This document shows, piece by piece, positions 21,546-32,643 of a stretch of 64,000 nt of DNA. The notes below the pieces were generated by a model. The model was not told where the DNA came from. It saw only the letters and a list, made by a program, of their open reading frames with translations, and made no database searches. The position numbers and the translations under genes were made by a program. The stretch comes from Ascaphus truei (Eukaryota; Chordata; Amphibia; Anura; Ascaphidae), in assembly GCA_036426205.1 (NCBI GenBank), contig CM071570.1, positions 145,059,095 to 145,123,094 on the forward strand. The letters are read 5' to 3'. Within the stretch, counting starts at the first letter, position 1, and every line of letters begins with the position of its first letter.

Positions 21546-22700
21546 CAAGCAAAGAAGAAGAGTGGATCAATAAAGATCATTAAAATCAATGGAACAGCTG
21601 CATTGTTTGTGCACTTAAACAATTTGCTTTGCAGTTTTAAAAAATGCGTATCCTTAATGTGATTTTTATGAATTGTTCTTAGGTTTTATAAATTGTGTGC
21701 AAATCTGGGTATGGTTTTTATCCGCATATTGTGCGAATTATTAACTGTGACATATTGGATTGAGAAATATTGTAAAAACTTACTTTTGCTTCAGGGTTAA
21801 CCCTTTCGGTATATTGATACTGTTTTAAAGTGTGTTCAGATAAATTCAATATTTGCTGATATCACAGCAACACAAGAGAAGAAAAAATGAGGAAAAAAAG
21901 AAGCCCTTGAGGGCACAAAATATTGTAGTATTCCATTCTGTATTATCACCTATAATCTGTATATTAAATTGCATTATTCTCTCATTCTGTATGAAGATTT
22001 TTTGCAACTAACTAATTTAAAAATGTTCATCAGTGAGCATCAAATAGTGTACATTAAGTATAGTATATGTAGATAACTAGCTGTGTCAATACATACAAAC
22101 AAATACCGAATTAATACATACAGTATGTGGCCATCACAAAGAAATTATATAAGCTTTTGTATAACAGCACAATTCCTCAATCATTTCAGATGGAGCAGAC
22201 AAATCTCAAAGGATAAATGTGTCAAATTTCAAATATTTTCAAGCAGAGACTTATTGAAGACTTCGTAAAAATCACTAGAACAAGAAGCTCAAATGTCAGT
22301 CTTAGCCACTGATAATCCCTCAGAACCCAAATCAGCCGTCTTAATCTTAAGAGTCTTTAAATCAGCTACTGAGCTATTTTAGCAGCTGGTCAATACCTCT
22401 GCTGCTTCAACTGCTCAGCCTTTCATGCAACCTGACTTCCTCCACCAATATCTTAACTATCAGCACTAATCATCCTCTCTCTGCTATGCTACTTAAACCT
22501 GTTGGCAACTGCCTGTTCATCAAGAACCCTGCCCTGACCTATCTATTTCCTTTAACTCTGACTAGTTGGTTATCAGTTACCTATTATACTGGTCTGCAGC
22601 CTTCCTGTGTGCTACACCTTACTTCTGCTTGCTTTCTAGTAATGTCGATACATATCTGACAATGTAATTGCTTTTATCATGGTTGCCCGCCTTTTCCCGA
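21546..22700. other. Non-coding, mostly AT-rich; nothing identified
   Basis: No open frame with recognisable motifs, no terminal repeats found. The stretch 22430-22640 is pyrimidine-rich and could be a fragment of an LTR, but I see no boundaries. Confidence 0.5.
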
Positions 22701-23340
22701 GTGTAGAAAAAAATAATCCACATAAAAGGAGTATCTGGAGAAGTGGAAAGTGAAAAAAAGGGGTGGTGTGGAATAGGGCTAATGTGGAATAAAGTGCTAA
22801 GTGATGTGACCTAATTAGGAACACTAGAATACCTCTTATAAAGGCTAGGCTGCCTGGCACAAATCTAACCGAACAAGGTCAGGTGACAATACAAATAAAC
22901 AATAAGATCCGGCGCCTTACAAGTCCATGTATATGTCTCTTTAAAGTCCAAATGGAGGAAGTGTCCAAAGAACTCTTCTAGTCCTGTGTTTCCAAATGAT
23001 TTGAGGATTCCACGGCCGTGCATCCCGTGATATTTGGATCAAACACAAGAAAAAATCATAGTGTGACACTGCTAACAAACAACAAATGAAGACATACAAA
23101 ACATAAGACTAACACCACATACAAGACATACACACCAAACGAGAACAATGACAACAGATGATAGCAAGGCTGAAAATGTAAAAGGCTAATTTAATACAAC
23201 ATAAAAACCAATAAAAATTACTAAAATAAGGATGACAGTGATGCAGCTGGTCCAGTGGATGAAAACCAGAATCCTACTCACAAAATGGTGGGAGTAAACA
23301 GGCACAGTGTATCGACTGCAGTGAGGTAACAGCTACACTG
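22700..23340. repeat. Dispersed repeat-like block, unassigned
   Basis: Composition and phrases such as 'CACAGTGTATCGACTGCAG' and A-rich blocks of 20-40 bases resemble the non-coding PLE-like regions at 59849-61440, but no clear pairwise match could be made by eye. Left as an unassigned repeat. Confidence 0.3.
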
Positions 23341-24390
23341 GAGTGTTCGTAAATGCGCTCCAATGCTTTCCCGCACTCCCTTTATCAATAATCAATAGAT
23401 GTTTATCGGAGCTACTAGAGTGGATGAGTGCCAGTTGGTTGAGGTTGAATCCTGATAAGACAGAAGTGCTCATGGTGCATGCTTACCTTTTTAAGACAAC
23501 AAGACTGCAGCTAGGTCAACTAACTGTCCTTAAGCTTGGCGATTCCCAATTGCTGAACTCTGTCTGTGTGGAATTTTGCTGTTGTCCTTGACCCTGATTT
23601 GGCCCTTAAACATCAGGTGTCAGCCGCGATCAAATCTTCATTTTGCCACCTAAGGAACATAGCTAGGATTAAGAAACTTGATCCTGTCAGAGTAAATTAC
23701 TGCTATTGTCCATGCCTTTGTGTCCTCATGCTTGCACTACTGAAATGTACTCTACCTGGGTCTTTTGGAAAAAGAGTTGTGCTGTCTGCAGCTTGTGTAA
23801 AATGCTGTGGCCAGGTAGTTAACTAACCACCAGACCAATTCTTGCCACATGACACCTGTTCTTCGTTCTCTGCACTGGCTGCCTGTAAAATTGAGAATTA
23901 ATTTAAAGTGGCTTGTTTCCATTCAGAGCACTAAATGACAGAGTCCCAGCTATCTGAAAGAGCTTATACAGTACTGTAGTTCCCTATACTACTATTCGCT
24001 CACTTCAATCTGCAGATAAAGGACTCCTAACAGTTCCCAGAATCTCCTTGACTTCCTTCTGGACCTGAGCTTTTAGCCACTCTACTCCCAATCTTTGGAC
24101 AAATCTGTCTCATACAGTTTGATGGCCCCCTCTAGGAAAATCTATTAAAACAGGACTAAGAACGACCTGTTTTTCCTACGCATTTATTTAATGAACCACA
24201 ACCTGCCTGGCATTTAATAACTACAGTATCATCCCATCCTGTATTGTATCTTTCCTTGTATTTGGTCTCTTTTATACCTTTAAATGATTGCTTCTTTTTT
24301 TCCTATTTGTAACTGAGGTGCTTTGAGTTCCATTAGGATTAAAAACGCTGTATAAATGAAGGTTATATTATATTATTTTAGTTCTGAAGA
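23341..24390 (+). pseudogene. 3' part of an L2-type LINE (end of RT, C-terminal domain, tail)
   Basis: Frames give 'CLSELLEWMSASWLRLNPDK', 'TEVLMV', then 'VWNFAVVLDPDLALKHQVSA' and 'SSFCHLRNIARIKKLDP', the conserved region after the YADD box in vertebrate L2. Downstream are remnants of the 'ALHWLPVK' block. The 3' end 'GAGTTCCATTAGGATTAAAA' leading to 'GCTGTATAAATGAAGG' plus a TTATATTATATTATT tail is the L2-type terminus. Multiple frameshifts; an old, 5'-truncated copy. Confidence 0.85.
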
Positions 24391-24499
24391 TTTGATACAT
24401 TCCCCCACAATCTTGATTGTTTTATAAAGTTTCTTCCAACTGCCAAAATAATATCCAGTGTATTTTTCAGTAGATTGACTCTCGTATGTATTTTCTATA

Positions 24500-25236
24500 T
24501 GTAGCCATGCCTGGCTTGGCTACCAGTCTGCCCTCACTGACATGCAAGCCCTGGTAAGAGCAAGCAGTGTCAGGACCAATTATGGGTTTTCCCCACACAG
24601 GCAGCTCCTTAGAGTGACAGGGGAGGAGGTGGGACAGGTCTGTGTTCTGCCCCATCCTGGGTTTAGACCTGGTACCGTTGCCCTACTGTACTTAAGGAGT
24701 TATACCACCCAAATTTAGTAGTGTCTCTACCGTTGAGAGCGACAGGTGCCACACAGGATAGCGTGAGAACTGGCCTTCCCTGTTCCTCTTCCCCCTTGGG
24801 GGAGAGTGAGTGGCAACCTTTCCCCTGTCCCTGCTAGAGGCGCAGGGAAGAGCAAGGACTGCTGCAGGGGCCTTGGCCCATTGTGTAGTTCCATGGACAT
24901 CAAGGCATTGGTGACTCCAGTGAACTACATTAGGCAGAGGCTCACTTGTAACTGTGCGAGCAGAAGGATAATAAAATGGATCCAGTTGAATATACCTCCG
25001 GCCTAGCGTGTGATCTTTCTGGGGGGGAGAGGTAACCGTTTCTACTGCAGGAGATCACCTCCATACATCTGGAGCCTGCGGCAGATGGAGGCGCTGTGTA
25101 CCCAGAGATAAGCAACTATCATGTACTCCAGAAACCAGTCCTGTTATCCGCAACAACATCGGCGGAGACTCAGATCGACTGTGAGCCAGCAGGTATGCAC
25201 CAACCTACACCAGAGGGAGGGGGGAAAAGCATTACA
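24500..25236 (+). mobile_element. Solo LTR (TGTAGCC...TTACA family), TSD TATA
   Basis: Starts TGTAGCCATGCC, ends AGCATTACA, with TATA on both sides (24496-24499 and 25237-25240). The 3' block 'GGCGGAGACTCAG' and 'CTGTGAGCCAGCAGGT' is shared with the solo LTRs at 214 and 59024. An AATAAA lies near 24968. Its 5' two-thirds differ from the other two copies, so this is a diverged subfamily member. Confidence 0.82.
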
Positions 25237-26139
25237 TATAGAAAAAAAGTATAAGCAAAACAGGCGCTACAGAGATCTTGTGAGAAAATGAGAATAAAAG
25301 TTACGTTCAAAGGAGTTACGTCCTAATTTGGATCGTTTTGTTTTGCCTTTTTGGTCTGAAAACAACTTCACAATGGGTTACAGAGCAACCGTGGCAGTTT
25401 CTCCAGGTTTTTGTGAGTGCTCCCATCCTGCCTTACCATTTCTACAGAAAAGACATCACCTGCTTCATCTTGCTTCAATCGAAAGTCTATGATGTGTAAA
25501 GCAACCCACAATTTGCTAATTTTTGTATGGCAGATCTTGAACAGAGATTTCTAGCAACACGCCATTAGACATCTTACAAATATGATCAAGTTGTAGACAA
25601 TACAGCAGGCCCACATGTTGTAGTAGGCTTGAACCAGTGGAGATAGACTCCATTTTGTATCTGCAAATTTGTCACAGCAAGATAGGACTTTTGAAATGTA
25701 CCGATGATAGCAAAAATAATTAGAGATAGATATAAATTATGAAGAATCCATTTTGTGAAAAACATATGAAGTAATGGACATCAAAAAAGATATTCACCAG
25801 GAAAAAATACAATAATTTGCATAATGCCCAGAATGGGAAAAATCAGTATGAATAAGGAAATCACACATACTATGAGATAGTGTATTAAGCAGGAGGGGTT
25901 TTTCATAGTACAGAATAACTGACTGATATCACAGAGAGCTGATTGAAATGTTATTCTCCTGGTTGTAACCTGAATTGCCTGCTGCCTTAAGAATAATAAA
26001 GATTGAAGCTGCTGAAATACCAGATATCCTGATTGACTGAGAGACACTGATAGAATTCATACCAAGACAAGATCAAGTATCTTCATTGGAAATTATACTA
26101 AAGAAAGAAATATATAAGAAAGAGGAATTCTTCACAAGT
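25237..26139. other. Non-coding, no clear feature
   Basis: AT-rich, no open frames with motifs. The first 150 bp (AAGCAAAACAGGCGCTAC...) resembles the start of PLE-like non-coding repeats elsewhere in the window. Otherwise nothing seen. Confidence 0.45.
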
Positions 26140-27415
26140 CATGTATGATATATTTATTATATGCAGAGAAGGAGAACCAAAACTGAAACAATTTCACAAA
26201 TTCTTTAACACATTCCAACCATCAATTAAACTAAAAATAGATTACTCTGGAAAACTTGTTAACTTTTTGGACGCTAGAATGTAGAATAGCATACCTCACA
26301 CATCTATATATACCAAACCCACATTACCCTGCATACTTTATGTTCTGATCTGACCAGAACAGATACCGCGCATTAAACATAGGAACATAGAATTTTAGAA
26401 TAGGAACATAGAATTCTGCTGTAAACCCTCAGACCCTATTTGATTCTTTATTTCGTATTGAGGATTTCCTTATATCTATCCCAAGCACATTTGAATTCCC
26501 TTACTGTATTAGCCCCTATGCCCTCTGTTGGGAGGCTGTTTCACGAATCTACCACCCTTTCCATAAAGAAGTACTGCCTCACATTTCCCCTTAGCCTGCC
26601 ACACTCCTGGCAACCACAAACCTATTCATCAGGAAACATCTTAATGAACGTAAGGATGCTGAGTGTGGTACAAGACAACACAACAATACATGCTGTAAAC
26701 TTTGCAAACACTTAGGTTAAAATCTTATAGCCCGACACACAAACAAAACATTTCATATTGAAGGCTAATACTGCTGCATATCTAGGAGTCTACTATATAT
26801 GATTCAATGCAGCAAATGAAACCAATGATGCTAGATTGGTTAAACCAGCCAAAGATTACAAACCAGTACAAACCTACACAGACACACAATAACACAATAT
26901 GAAGATGAAAGACACTGCACTCCAGTTGGAGATCATATTTAACAGCCATAAATGATCCAAAAATCCAGAGCCTCAAAGGGATGTTTAAAAGCAACCAAGA
27001 ACTAAATACATTTGAACTCAAAATAATAGTGCTCTTTGGCACTAAAAAAAGAAGAAATAATATTGATCAGAAATGTAAATCATTTTTCTCTCTGTCACTC
27101 TGATATTTTTACAGTTTAGCCACCCCATTCAGTTCCCCTCCCACTGATGCTAGATGCTTGGTTCTCCACATATCCCACTGTCCCTTTCATTTATTCATTG
27201 CTCCATCTGCTTATTTACCATTTCTCTATCCCTCTGCTATTCCTCTTTTTTAGGTTATCTTTACTTTTGCATCTGTGTTAAACGTAAATACATATTTGTA
27301 AATCAGTCTTACTTTACCCGAGGAAGAGAGTAGAACTATTGAAAGCTTGTCCTAAAATATTAATTGTAAGTCCAATTAAAAAAGGTATCATCTAATACTA
27401 AAGTCTTCTTTTATT
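26140..27415 (+). pseudogene. Decayed Penelope-like element (RT end, endonuclease remnant, 3' UTR)
   Basis: Plus-strand frames give an RT end with an 'NTFQPSIKLK' and 'NFLDAR' block (compare 53800-53870) and 'SIYTKPT'. After a foreign insertion, a C-terminal 'ELNTFELKIIVLFGTKKRRN' aligns with 'LHEYKFMQLFGTLSSGLNRD' of the intact PLE. The 3' UTR has 'CCCGAGGAAGAGAG', 'GAAAGCTTGTCC' and 'AAAAAAGGTATCA', a terminus seen in vertebrate PLEs. Full of stops. Interrupted at about 26375-26635. Confidence 0.7.
26375..26635 (+). repeat. Short repeat inserted in the decayed PLE
   Basis: Begins with two near-identical copies of 'AGGAACATAGAATT' and contains 'GAATCTACCACCCTTTCC' and 'AAGAAGTACTGCCTCACATT'. 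It interrupts the PLE between the 'YTKPT' block and the endonuclease remnant. I recognise it as a dispersed, non-coding repeat but cannot name the family with confidence. Confidence 0.5.
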
Positions 27416-27834
27416 CACTTTTGCAACTGGACTATCAGGACTGCTTCCATTTAATGCATGACACCACTGATTTTAACAACTTAGGGGTTCATGCAGTAAG
27501 CAGCGGAAAGGCAATTCTCGCCACTTTCCCGCCTAAAAAGCCTATCCGTATTCAGTAACGGGTGAGAAAGTGGCGAGATTCAACAAAACCGCCAATTTGG
27601 CTGGCGGTTTTTTTTTCCGCCGGTGGCGGGGCGAGAAGGCACTTTCCGCCTAAAAATCCAACTTTTTCCGCCACGCTGTATTCTAGTAGAGGCGAGTAGC
27701 TAAGCGGAGCTATTCGCCTCTCTAGAATACCGTTTTGCTGGCGGATCAGCCACGCAAGAAAAAGATGGCAAGTTGCTGCTGAGAGGCAGCGGATGAGTGG
27801 CGGATCGGCACTTAGAAAAAATTCAGGCCATTTC

Positions 27835-27905
27835 CTGGCTGGGATTGATGCTGGGGGTCTCCGGAGCTGATACCATTAATATCAGCACCGGAGCCCCCCG
27901 GCATG
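27835..27905. repeat. Hairpin in the left end of the Harbinger-like element
   Basis: GGGGGTCTCCGGAGCTGATA and TATCAGCACCGGAGCCCCCC form an imperfect stem around CCATTAA. It is the short counterpart of the hairpins at 31735-31990 and 32095-32345. Confidence 0.7.
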
Positions 27906-28256
27906 CATCCGAGGCAGGAAAAATGCATTTAAAGCCCACTTCATTACCTTAGCGGTTAATCGCTAAGGTAATGAAGGGGTTAAACAGCAGTGCCAGCTTT
28001 ATTGTGGGTAGCGGGGGTGGGTGAAGGGGGTATTTGGCCCTTGTTGTTTGTTTAGGGCTTGCGGGGGGGTTGCGGGTGCACTTAACCCCTTCACGACCGT
28101 TGCGGTTAATACCGCTACAGTCATGAAGGGGTTAAGGCCTCCCGCTACCCACCCGCAAGCCCTAAACAACCACCGTTGGGGCTAATACCCCCTTCACCCA
28201 CCCCCACTACCCACAATAAAAAAAAAATACACACACCAGCCCCACGCTAACTAAAT

Positions 28257-28292
28257 AAATATATATATATATATATAAATATATATATATGA
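28257..28292. repeat. (TA)n tract
   Basis: TA-rich simple repeat interrupted by AAAT, in the left arm of the Harbinger-like element. Confidence 0.8.
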
Positions 28293-28431
28293 CCCCAACA
28301 ACACCTATACCCCCCTAACATACAGTATAGTAATGGGCACAATGACTATTATCCATAAATGGATAATAGTGCAGTTGTCCATTTAAAATACATACAGAAC
28401 AATAAAGACATTAAATACATGTAGCACTCAC

Positions 28432-28494
28432 CCATGTGCGGCTTCCACGATGAAGGCCATCCTCATCTTCATCCTGCCCATGCCCCATCCGCTT
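28432..28494 (-). other. 63-bp exon-like cassette, left arm
   Basis: On the minus strand TTTTGCAG precedes and GTGAGT follows a 63-base open segment encoding 21 residues, with 'GQDEDEDGLHRG' in the middle. The right arm has the mirror copy (31389-31451) with splice-like ends kept and only a few substitutions. A related acidic cassette with 'DSDEDGLPSG' occurs at 43040-43090. I infer a small exon of a transposon-encoded protein; no spliced product is proven. Confidence 0.55.
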
Positions 28495-29225
28495 CTGCAA
28501 AACAGACACAAGAATAAAAACATCCAATGTAATGTCCCCTAACCCCTTAATAAACTTAGCGGTTATTAACCGCTACAGTCATTAAGGGGTTAACCCACCA
28601 TCACCCACATACCCTCCCCCACGAACCCCCCCACCCCCTGAGGCCTAACCACCCTCACCCACTACACACAAGGGAGGCCTACCACATACCCTTGGGGCCA
28701 ATACCCCCTCCCCCCAACACATGTAGTACAATAATGATTTATTTTTTTTTTACAGTGTATACATGTAGCATAACATGTAAAATACATGTTACTGTACACG
28801 CTGCAAATCAATGTTAACAATACAATAATCCAACTAAAATAGCCTGACATCACAAGAAGTATATTATGTAATCCAATAAAGTCACCATCAATGAATGTAA
28901 CAGACATGAATTTATCCCTAAACAATTTAAAATACCATCCATACCAATTACACAATTAATTATAGCTATCGTTACAGAGAACAAATTCAAAACATACAAA
29001 AAAGGACACCAAAAATTACAAATTATATAAAACAAGCCTCTCCATAACCTACAGTACAGCATAGAAGCCCAAAAATATATCTCTGTAATATAAAATACAT
29101 TTAAACAACATCTATGCATAGCAGCATAGCCACAATCATTTACAATACAGTAAAATCAAGCTTTTACAACACTATCATTTCTTACCTGTATGTATATATC
29201 TCTCTAGACATAACATACATTCATA

Positions 29226-29617
29226 CTGCACCGAACACTTTATTCGAGCAAATACCAGTATGTACCGGCAGATACCTGGAAGCGCCGCTCCTCACTCTGA
29301 CAAGCCCGTTCGTGTTTGCCTTCCCAGCCTGGGTTAATGCCTGCTGACGGGTCGGCTGATCTGTTAAATGATAATGATAAGGATTTAATAGGATGCAAGG
29401 ATTCGCGTGTCTACCAGATGGAAAATTCATGAATTAGAAGCAGTATATATATATATACTGTGCAGTATGCAGGAGCGGGAATTAAAATGCTTAAATCCCT
29501 GCATGGAAAAATACCTCAATGCACTCGCAGAAAACAGTCACAAACCTCACATACCCCCGGGTATACCCCAAATTCGTGGGACTAGCCAAGCTCGGAATAA
29601 AGTGGGGTCGCGCCAGG
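29226..29617 (+). mobile_element. TA-target MITE inside the Harbinger-like left arm
   Basis: Flanked by TA (29224-29225 and 29618-29619). Removing it and one TA restores a CATA-rich run that matches the uninterrupted right arm at about 30280-30300, which confirms the boundaries. Terminal sequences CACTTTATTCGAGC and GCTCGGAATAAAGTG are inverted with one extra base. The interior aligns with 17137-17536, including a central (TA)n palindrome. It inserted after the palindromic arms were formed. Confidence 0.85.
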
Positions 29618-29689
29618 TACATACAGTGGCAAGAAATGAATGCATAAAAAAAAATAAACACATGAACAAGCAAGAAAAAACACAGTTAC

Positions 29690-30215
29690 ATTAAATACAT
29701 TTCTTTATTTAACTTACCATTACTTGACCCACCGACTCCCGTTGATCAGCTTACTCACGAACCAATCCACGAACAGGAACCCTCAAACTAATAAACACGA
29801 AAATATAAACATTAAAATAATAAAACACGACAATCCAGGGGTTCTTCTAGTTGTAATCCATCTTTCTGTATTCTTCTACCTTCTTCCGGGGTCTTCTTCC
29901 CGTCTGGTGCCACGCCTGGTCTTCTTTTCAGTAGGAGGTCCTTCCTCCGAGCCGTCTGGCTTCAAAATGAGACGACATAGGCTTTTAAAGGGGCTTATGA
30001 CTCACATTTTGTTCATATGGTTCCCACGGCCCTGATTGGGCGTGTGAAAAACCATGTGTTTTGGCCAATGTAAAAAAAAAATGATGACGTCACTTAAAGG
30101 CAAAGAAAGCACAGCTAATCAGAATGGCTTTGCTTCAATTGCCTTAAAGATGACGTCTTGAAAAGAAACATGGCCGCTCTCACATGGTACGGTAGCCAAT
30201 CAGAGCGTGGGAAGT
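29690..30215. promoter_or_regulatory. Central spacer of the palindrome, promoter-like
   Basis: The unpaired or weakly paired centre contains a CRE-like TGACGTCA (about 30084) and a GATGACGTC about 70 bp away in mirror position, several CCAAT/ATTGG boxes (about 30034, 30063, 30195), and a short inverted repeat around TTAAAGGCAA/TTGCCTTAA. Read outward to the left, a basic open segment ('EKKTRRGTRREEDPGRR') ends in a GTAGAA. A divergent promoter feeding both arms is a hypothesis from layout only. Confidence 0.35.
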
Positions 30216-30901
30216 CTATCCCTGTGTTTTTTCTTGCTTTTTCATGTGTTAATTTTTTTTTATGCATATCATTTCTTGCCACTGTATGTATGTATGTATG
30301 TATGTCTAGAGAGTGATATATATATACAGGGTAAGAAATGATAGTGTTGTAAAAGCTTGATTTCTGTATTGTAAATGATTGTGGCTATGCTGTATGCATA
30401 GATGTGTGTTAATGTATTTATTATTACAGAGATGTAATTTTTGGGCTTCTATGCTGTACTGTAGGTTATGGAGAGGGCTTGCTTTAGTATATTGTAATTT
30501 TTTTGTATGTTTTTGAACTTGTTCTCTGAAATAGTATAGTTAATTGTGTAATTGGTATGGATGGATTTTAATGTTTAGGGATGTAATTCATGTTGTTAAT
30601 TCAGATGGTGACTTTATGGATTACAAATATACTTCTTGTGATGTCAGGCTATTTTAGTTGGATTATTGTATGTGTTAACATTGATTTGCAGCGCATGTTA
30701 CATGTGTTTACATGTTATGCTACATGTATACACTGGAATGCAATGTTTTATTGGCATTGAGGCTTCAGATTGAATCATTAAATGAGATTTGTTAAGGAAT
30801 TACTTTTCAATTCATTGAGGATGTTATGCATAAGTGGTGTTGCCATTGCAGATGGCTTCACTCCTTTTACCTTTGAGGTTAGTACCCGATAAAGGTGATT
30901 A

Positions 30902-30946
30902 NNNNNNNNNNNNNNNNNNNNNNNNNNNNNNNNNNNNNNNNNNNNN
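30902..30946. other. Assembly gap (45 N)
   Basis: Forty-five N in the right arm of the inverted repeat. Nothing can be called across it; open frames spanning it are artefacts. Confidence 0.99.
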
Positions 30947-31388
30947 AGGGGTTCATTGGTATGTTAATGTCATTGATATGTATTGGCTATTTAATATTTT
31001 GGCAACGGACCCCAAGGATGATGCTGGCGATGGAGCCTTCTTATTGATGAGGTTAGTAGAATTTTCTTTATTTTACTACGGTATTTAATGTGTTTAATAA
31101 TGGCCAAATAATGTATTATCCCTATGTGGATAATAGTTATTTGGCACATTATTGTACTGTATGTGTTGGGGGGAGGGGGTATTGGCCCCAAGGGTATCTG
31201 ATAGGACTCCCTTGTGTGTAGTGGGTGAGGATGGTTAGGCCTCAGGGGGAGGGGGGGTTAGTGGGGGAGGGTATGTGGGTGATGGTGGGTTAACCCCTTA
31301 ATGACTGTAGCGGTTAATAACCGCTATGGTGATTAAGGGGTTAGGGGACATTACATTGGATGTTTTTATTCTTGTGTCTGTTTTGCAG

Positions 31389-31451
31389 AAGCGGATGGGG
31401 CATGGGCAGGATGAAGATGAGGATGGCCTTCATTGTGGCAGACAGACATGG
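31389..31451 (+). other. 63-bp exon-like cassette, right arm
   Basis: Mirror copy of 28432-28494: preceded by TTTTGCAG, followed by GTGAGT, 21 open codons with 'GQDEDEDGLHCG'. The same length, frame and splice-like ends on both arms suggest either gene conversion between the arms or constraint on the coding sequence. Confidence 0.55.
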
Positions 31452-31734
31452 GTGAGTGCTATATGTATTTAATGTCTTTATTTTTATTATTATTATTATT
31501 ATTATTATTTATTGTTCTGTATGTATTTTAAATGGACACATGCACTATTATCCATTTGTGGATAATAGTAATGTTGCCCATTATTGTATTGTATGTTGTG
31601 TATTGCTGCTATGTTTATTGGGGGCCTTTGTGCCCAATAAACATGCTATTATGCGTTAACCCCTTCATTGCCTTAGCGGCTATCCGCTATGGTAATGAAG
31701 CAGCATTAATGTATTTTATTAATATTGTGCGGGA

Positions 31735-32345
31735 GCAGGGGGCCCCCTGAGCTGCACCGCATTTATTTGAGGCTCAGAGACCCCCTGCTTCCCGAGTTAC
31801 AGGCCCCGGTTTGGGGCATCGGTTACAGTGTGGACGCCATGTTTATTGCGGGCACGTAGCGTATGGGACGCTATAAACATGGCGGCGACACTGCCCATCT
31901 GATCACACATACCGGGGCCTGTAACTCGGGAAGCAGGGGGTCCCTGGTCCACAAAGTGATGCGGTTCAGCTCGGGGGACCCCCTGCTCACTGTACAGTAT
32001 TATTAAATAAATATTAATGCTGCTCCGCTACCATAGCAGATACCCTGTAAGGTAAGGAACGAGTCTTTATTGATATGTGTGTTTTACTCATATTGTAGAT
32101 GTGCCGAGGGTCTCTGGAGCTGAAGCGCTTTTGTTTTAGGTCCGGGGACCCCCTGCTTCCTGAGATACAGACCCCTTTAAGGGGTGCCGGTATCCCTCTG
32201 CTTTGTTTACATTCCGCGGTCACGTGATCGGGACCTTTAAATTCAGAGGGATACCGGCACCTCATAAAGGGGCCTGTATCTCGGGAAGCAGGGGTCCCCC
32301 GACCTGAAACCAATGCGGTTCAGCTCAGGAGACCCCCTGCACATG
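31735..32345. repeat. Two tandem large hairpins in the right end
   Basis: Two related imperfect hairpins, 31735-31990 and 32095-32345. Arms of each contain CAGGGGG(T/G)CC and the palindromic GGTCC(C)CGGAC-type core; the second encloses GTCACGTGAT. A third relative forms 20022-20222. Long stems of this kind are typical of fold-back ends of DNA transposons, but here they are repeated in series inside one end. Confidence 0.7.
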
Positions 32346-32643
32346 TACACTATGAATAAAAGTTGTTTTAAAAATAATTTTTATTGTGCTGATGTTTGCG
32401 CCGAGAGAGCAGCGGATCTCTCTCTGCTGCAAACACATCTCGGCAGGGGACAACTTCTCGGCAGTTTCTTGCCAGGCAGCCGTCCCGCCACCGGTTACAC
32501 GCCATTTCATCAAATAGTGGTGGCTAATTCATTCGCCAGGGATTTGCCCCTTACAGCATACAGCCAGTTTAACACGCCAAAAACATGGCTAATTGCTAAA
32601 CTGGCTAATGCATTTTTCCACCGCTTACTGCATGATACCCTTA

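Larger units (their letters stand above)
27484..32640. mobile_element. Near-palindromic Harbinger-like element, TSD TTA
   Basis: Left end GGGGTTCATGCAGTAAGC and right end GCTTACTGCATGATACCC are inverted, flanked by TTA at 27481-27483 and 32641-32643. A TTA duplication and GGG-type termini point to PIF/Harbinger (inference). The body is a large imperfect inverted repeat. The arms match from about 28380-29225 (left) to 30275-31470 (right, reversed), then 29633-29680 to 30222-30280, leaving a centre of about 0.5 kb. Each arm carries a 63-bp exon-like cassette. The ends are packed with hairpins. No transposase is recognisable. A MITE (29226-29617) sits in the left arm and an assembly gap in the right. 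Confidence 0.75.

Noticed and set aside
30834..31088. 84-codon frame
   Set aside because: Spans the N-run and is not a real frame.
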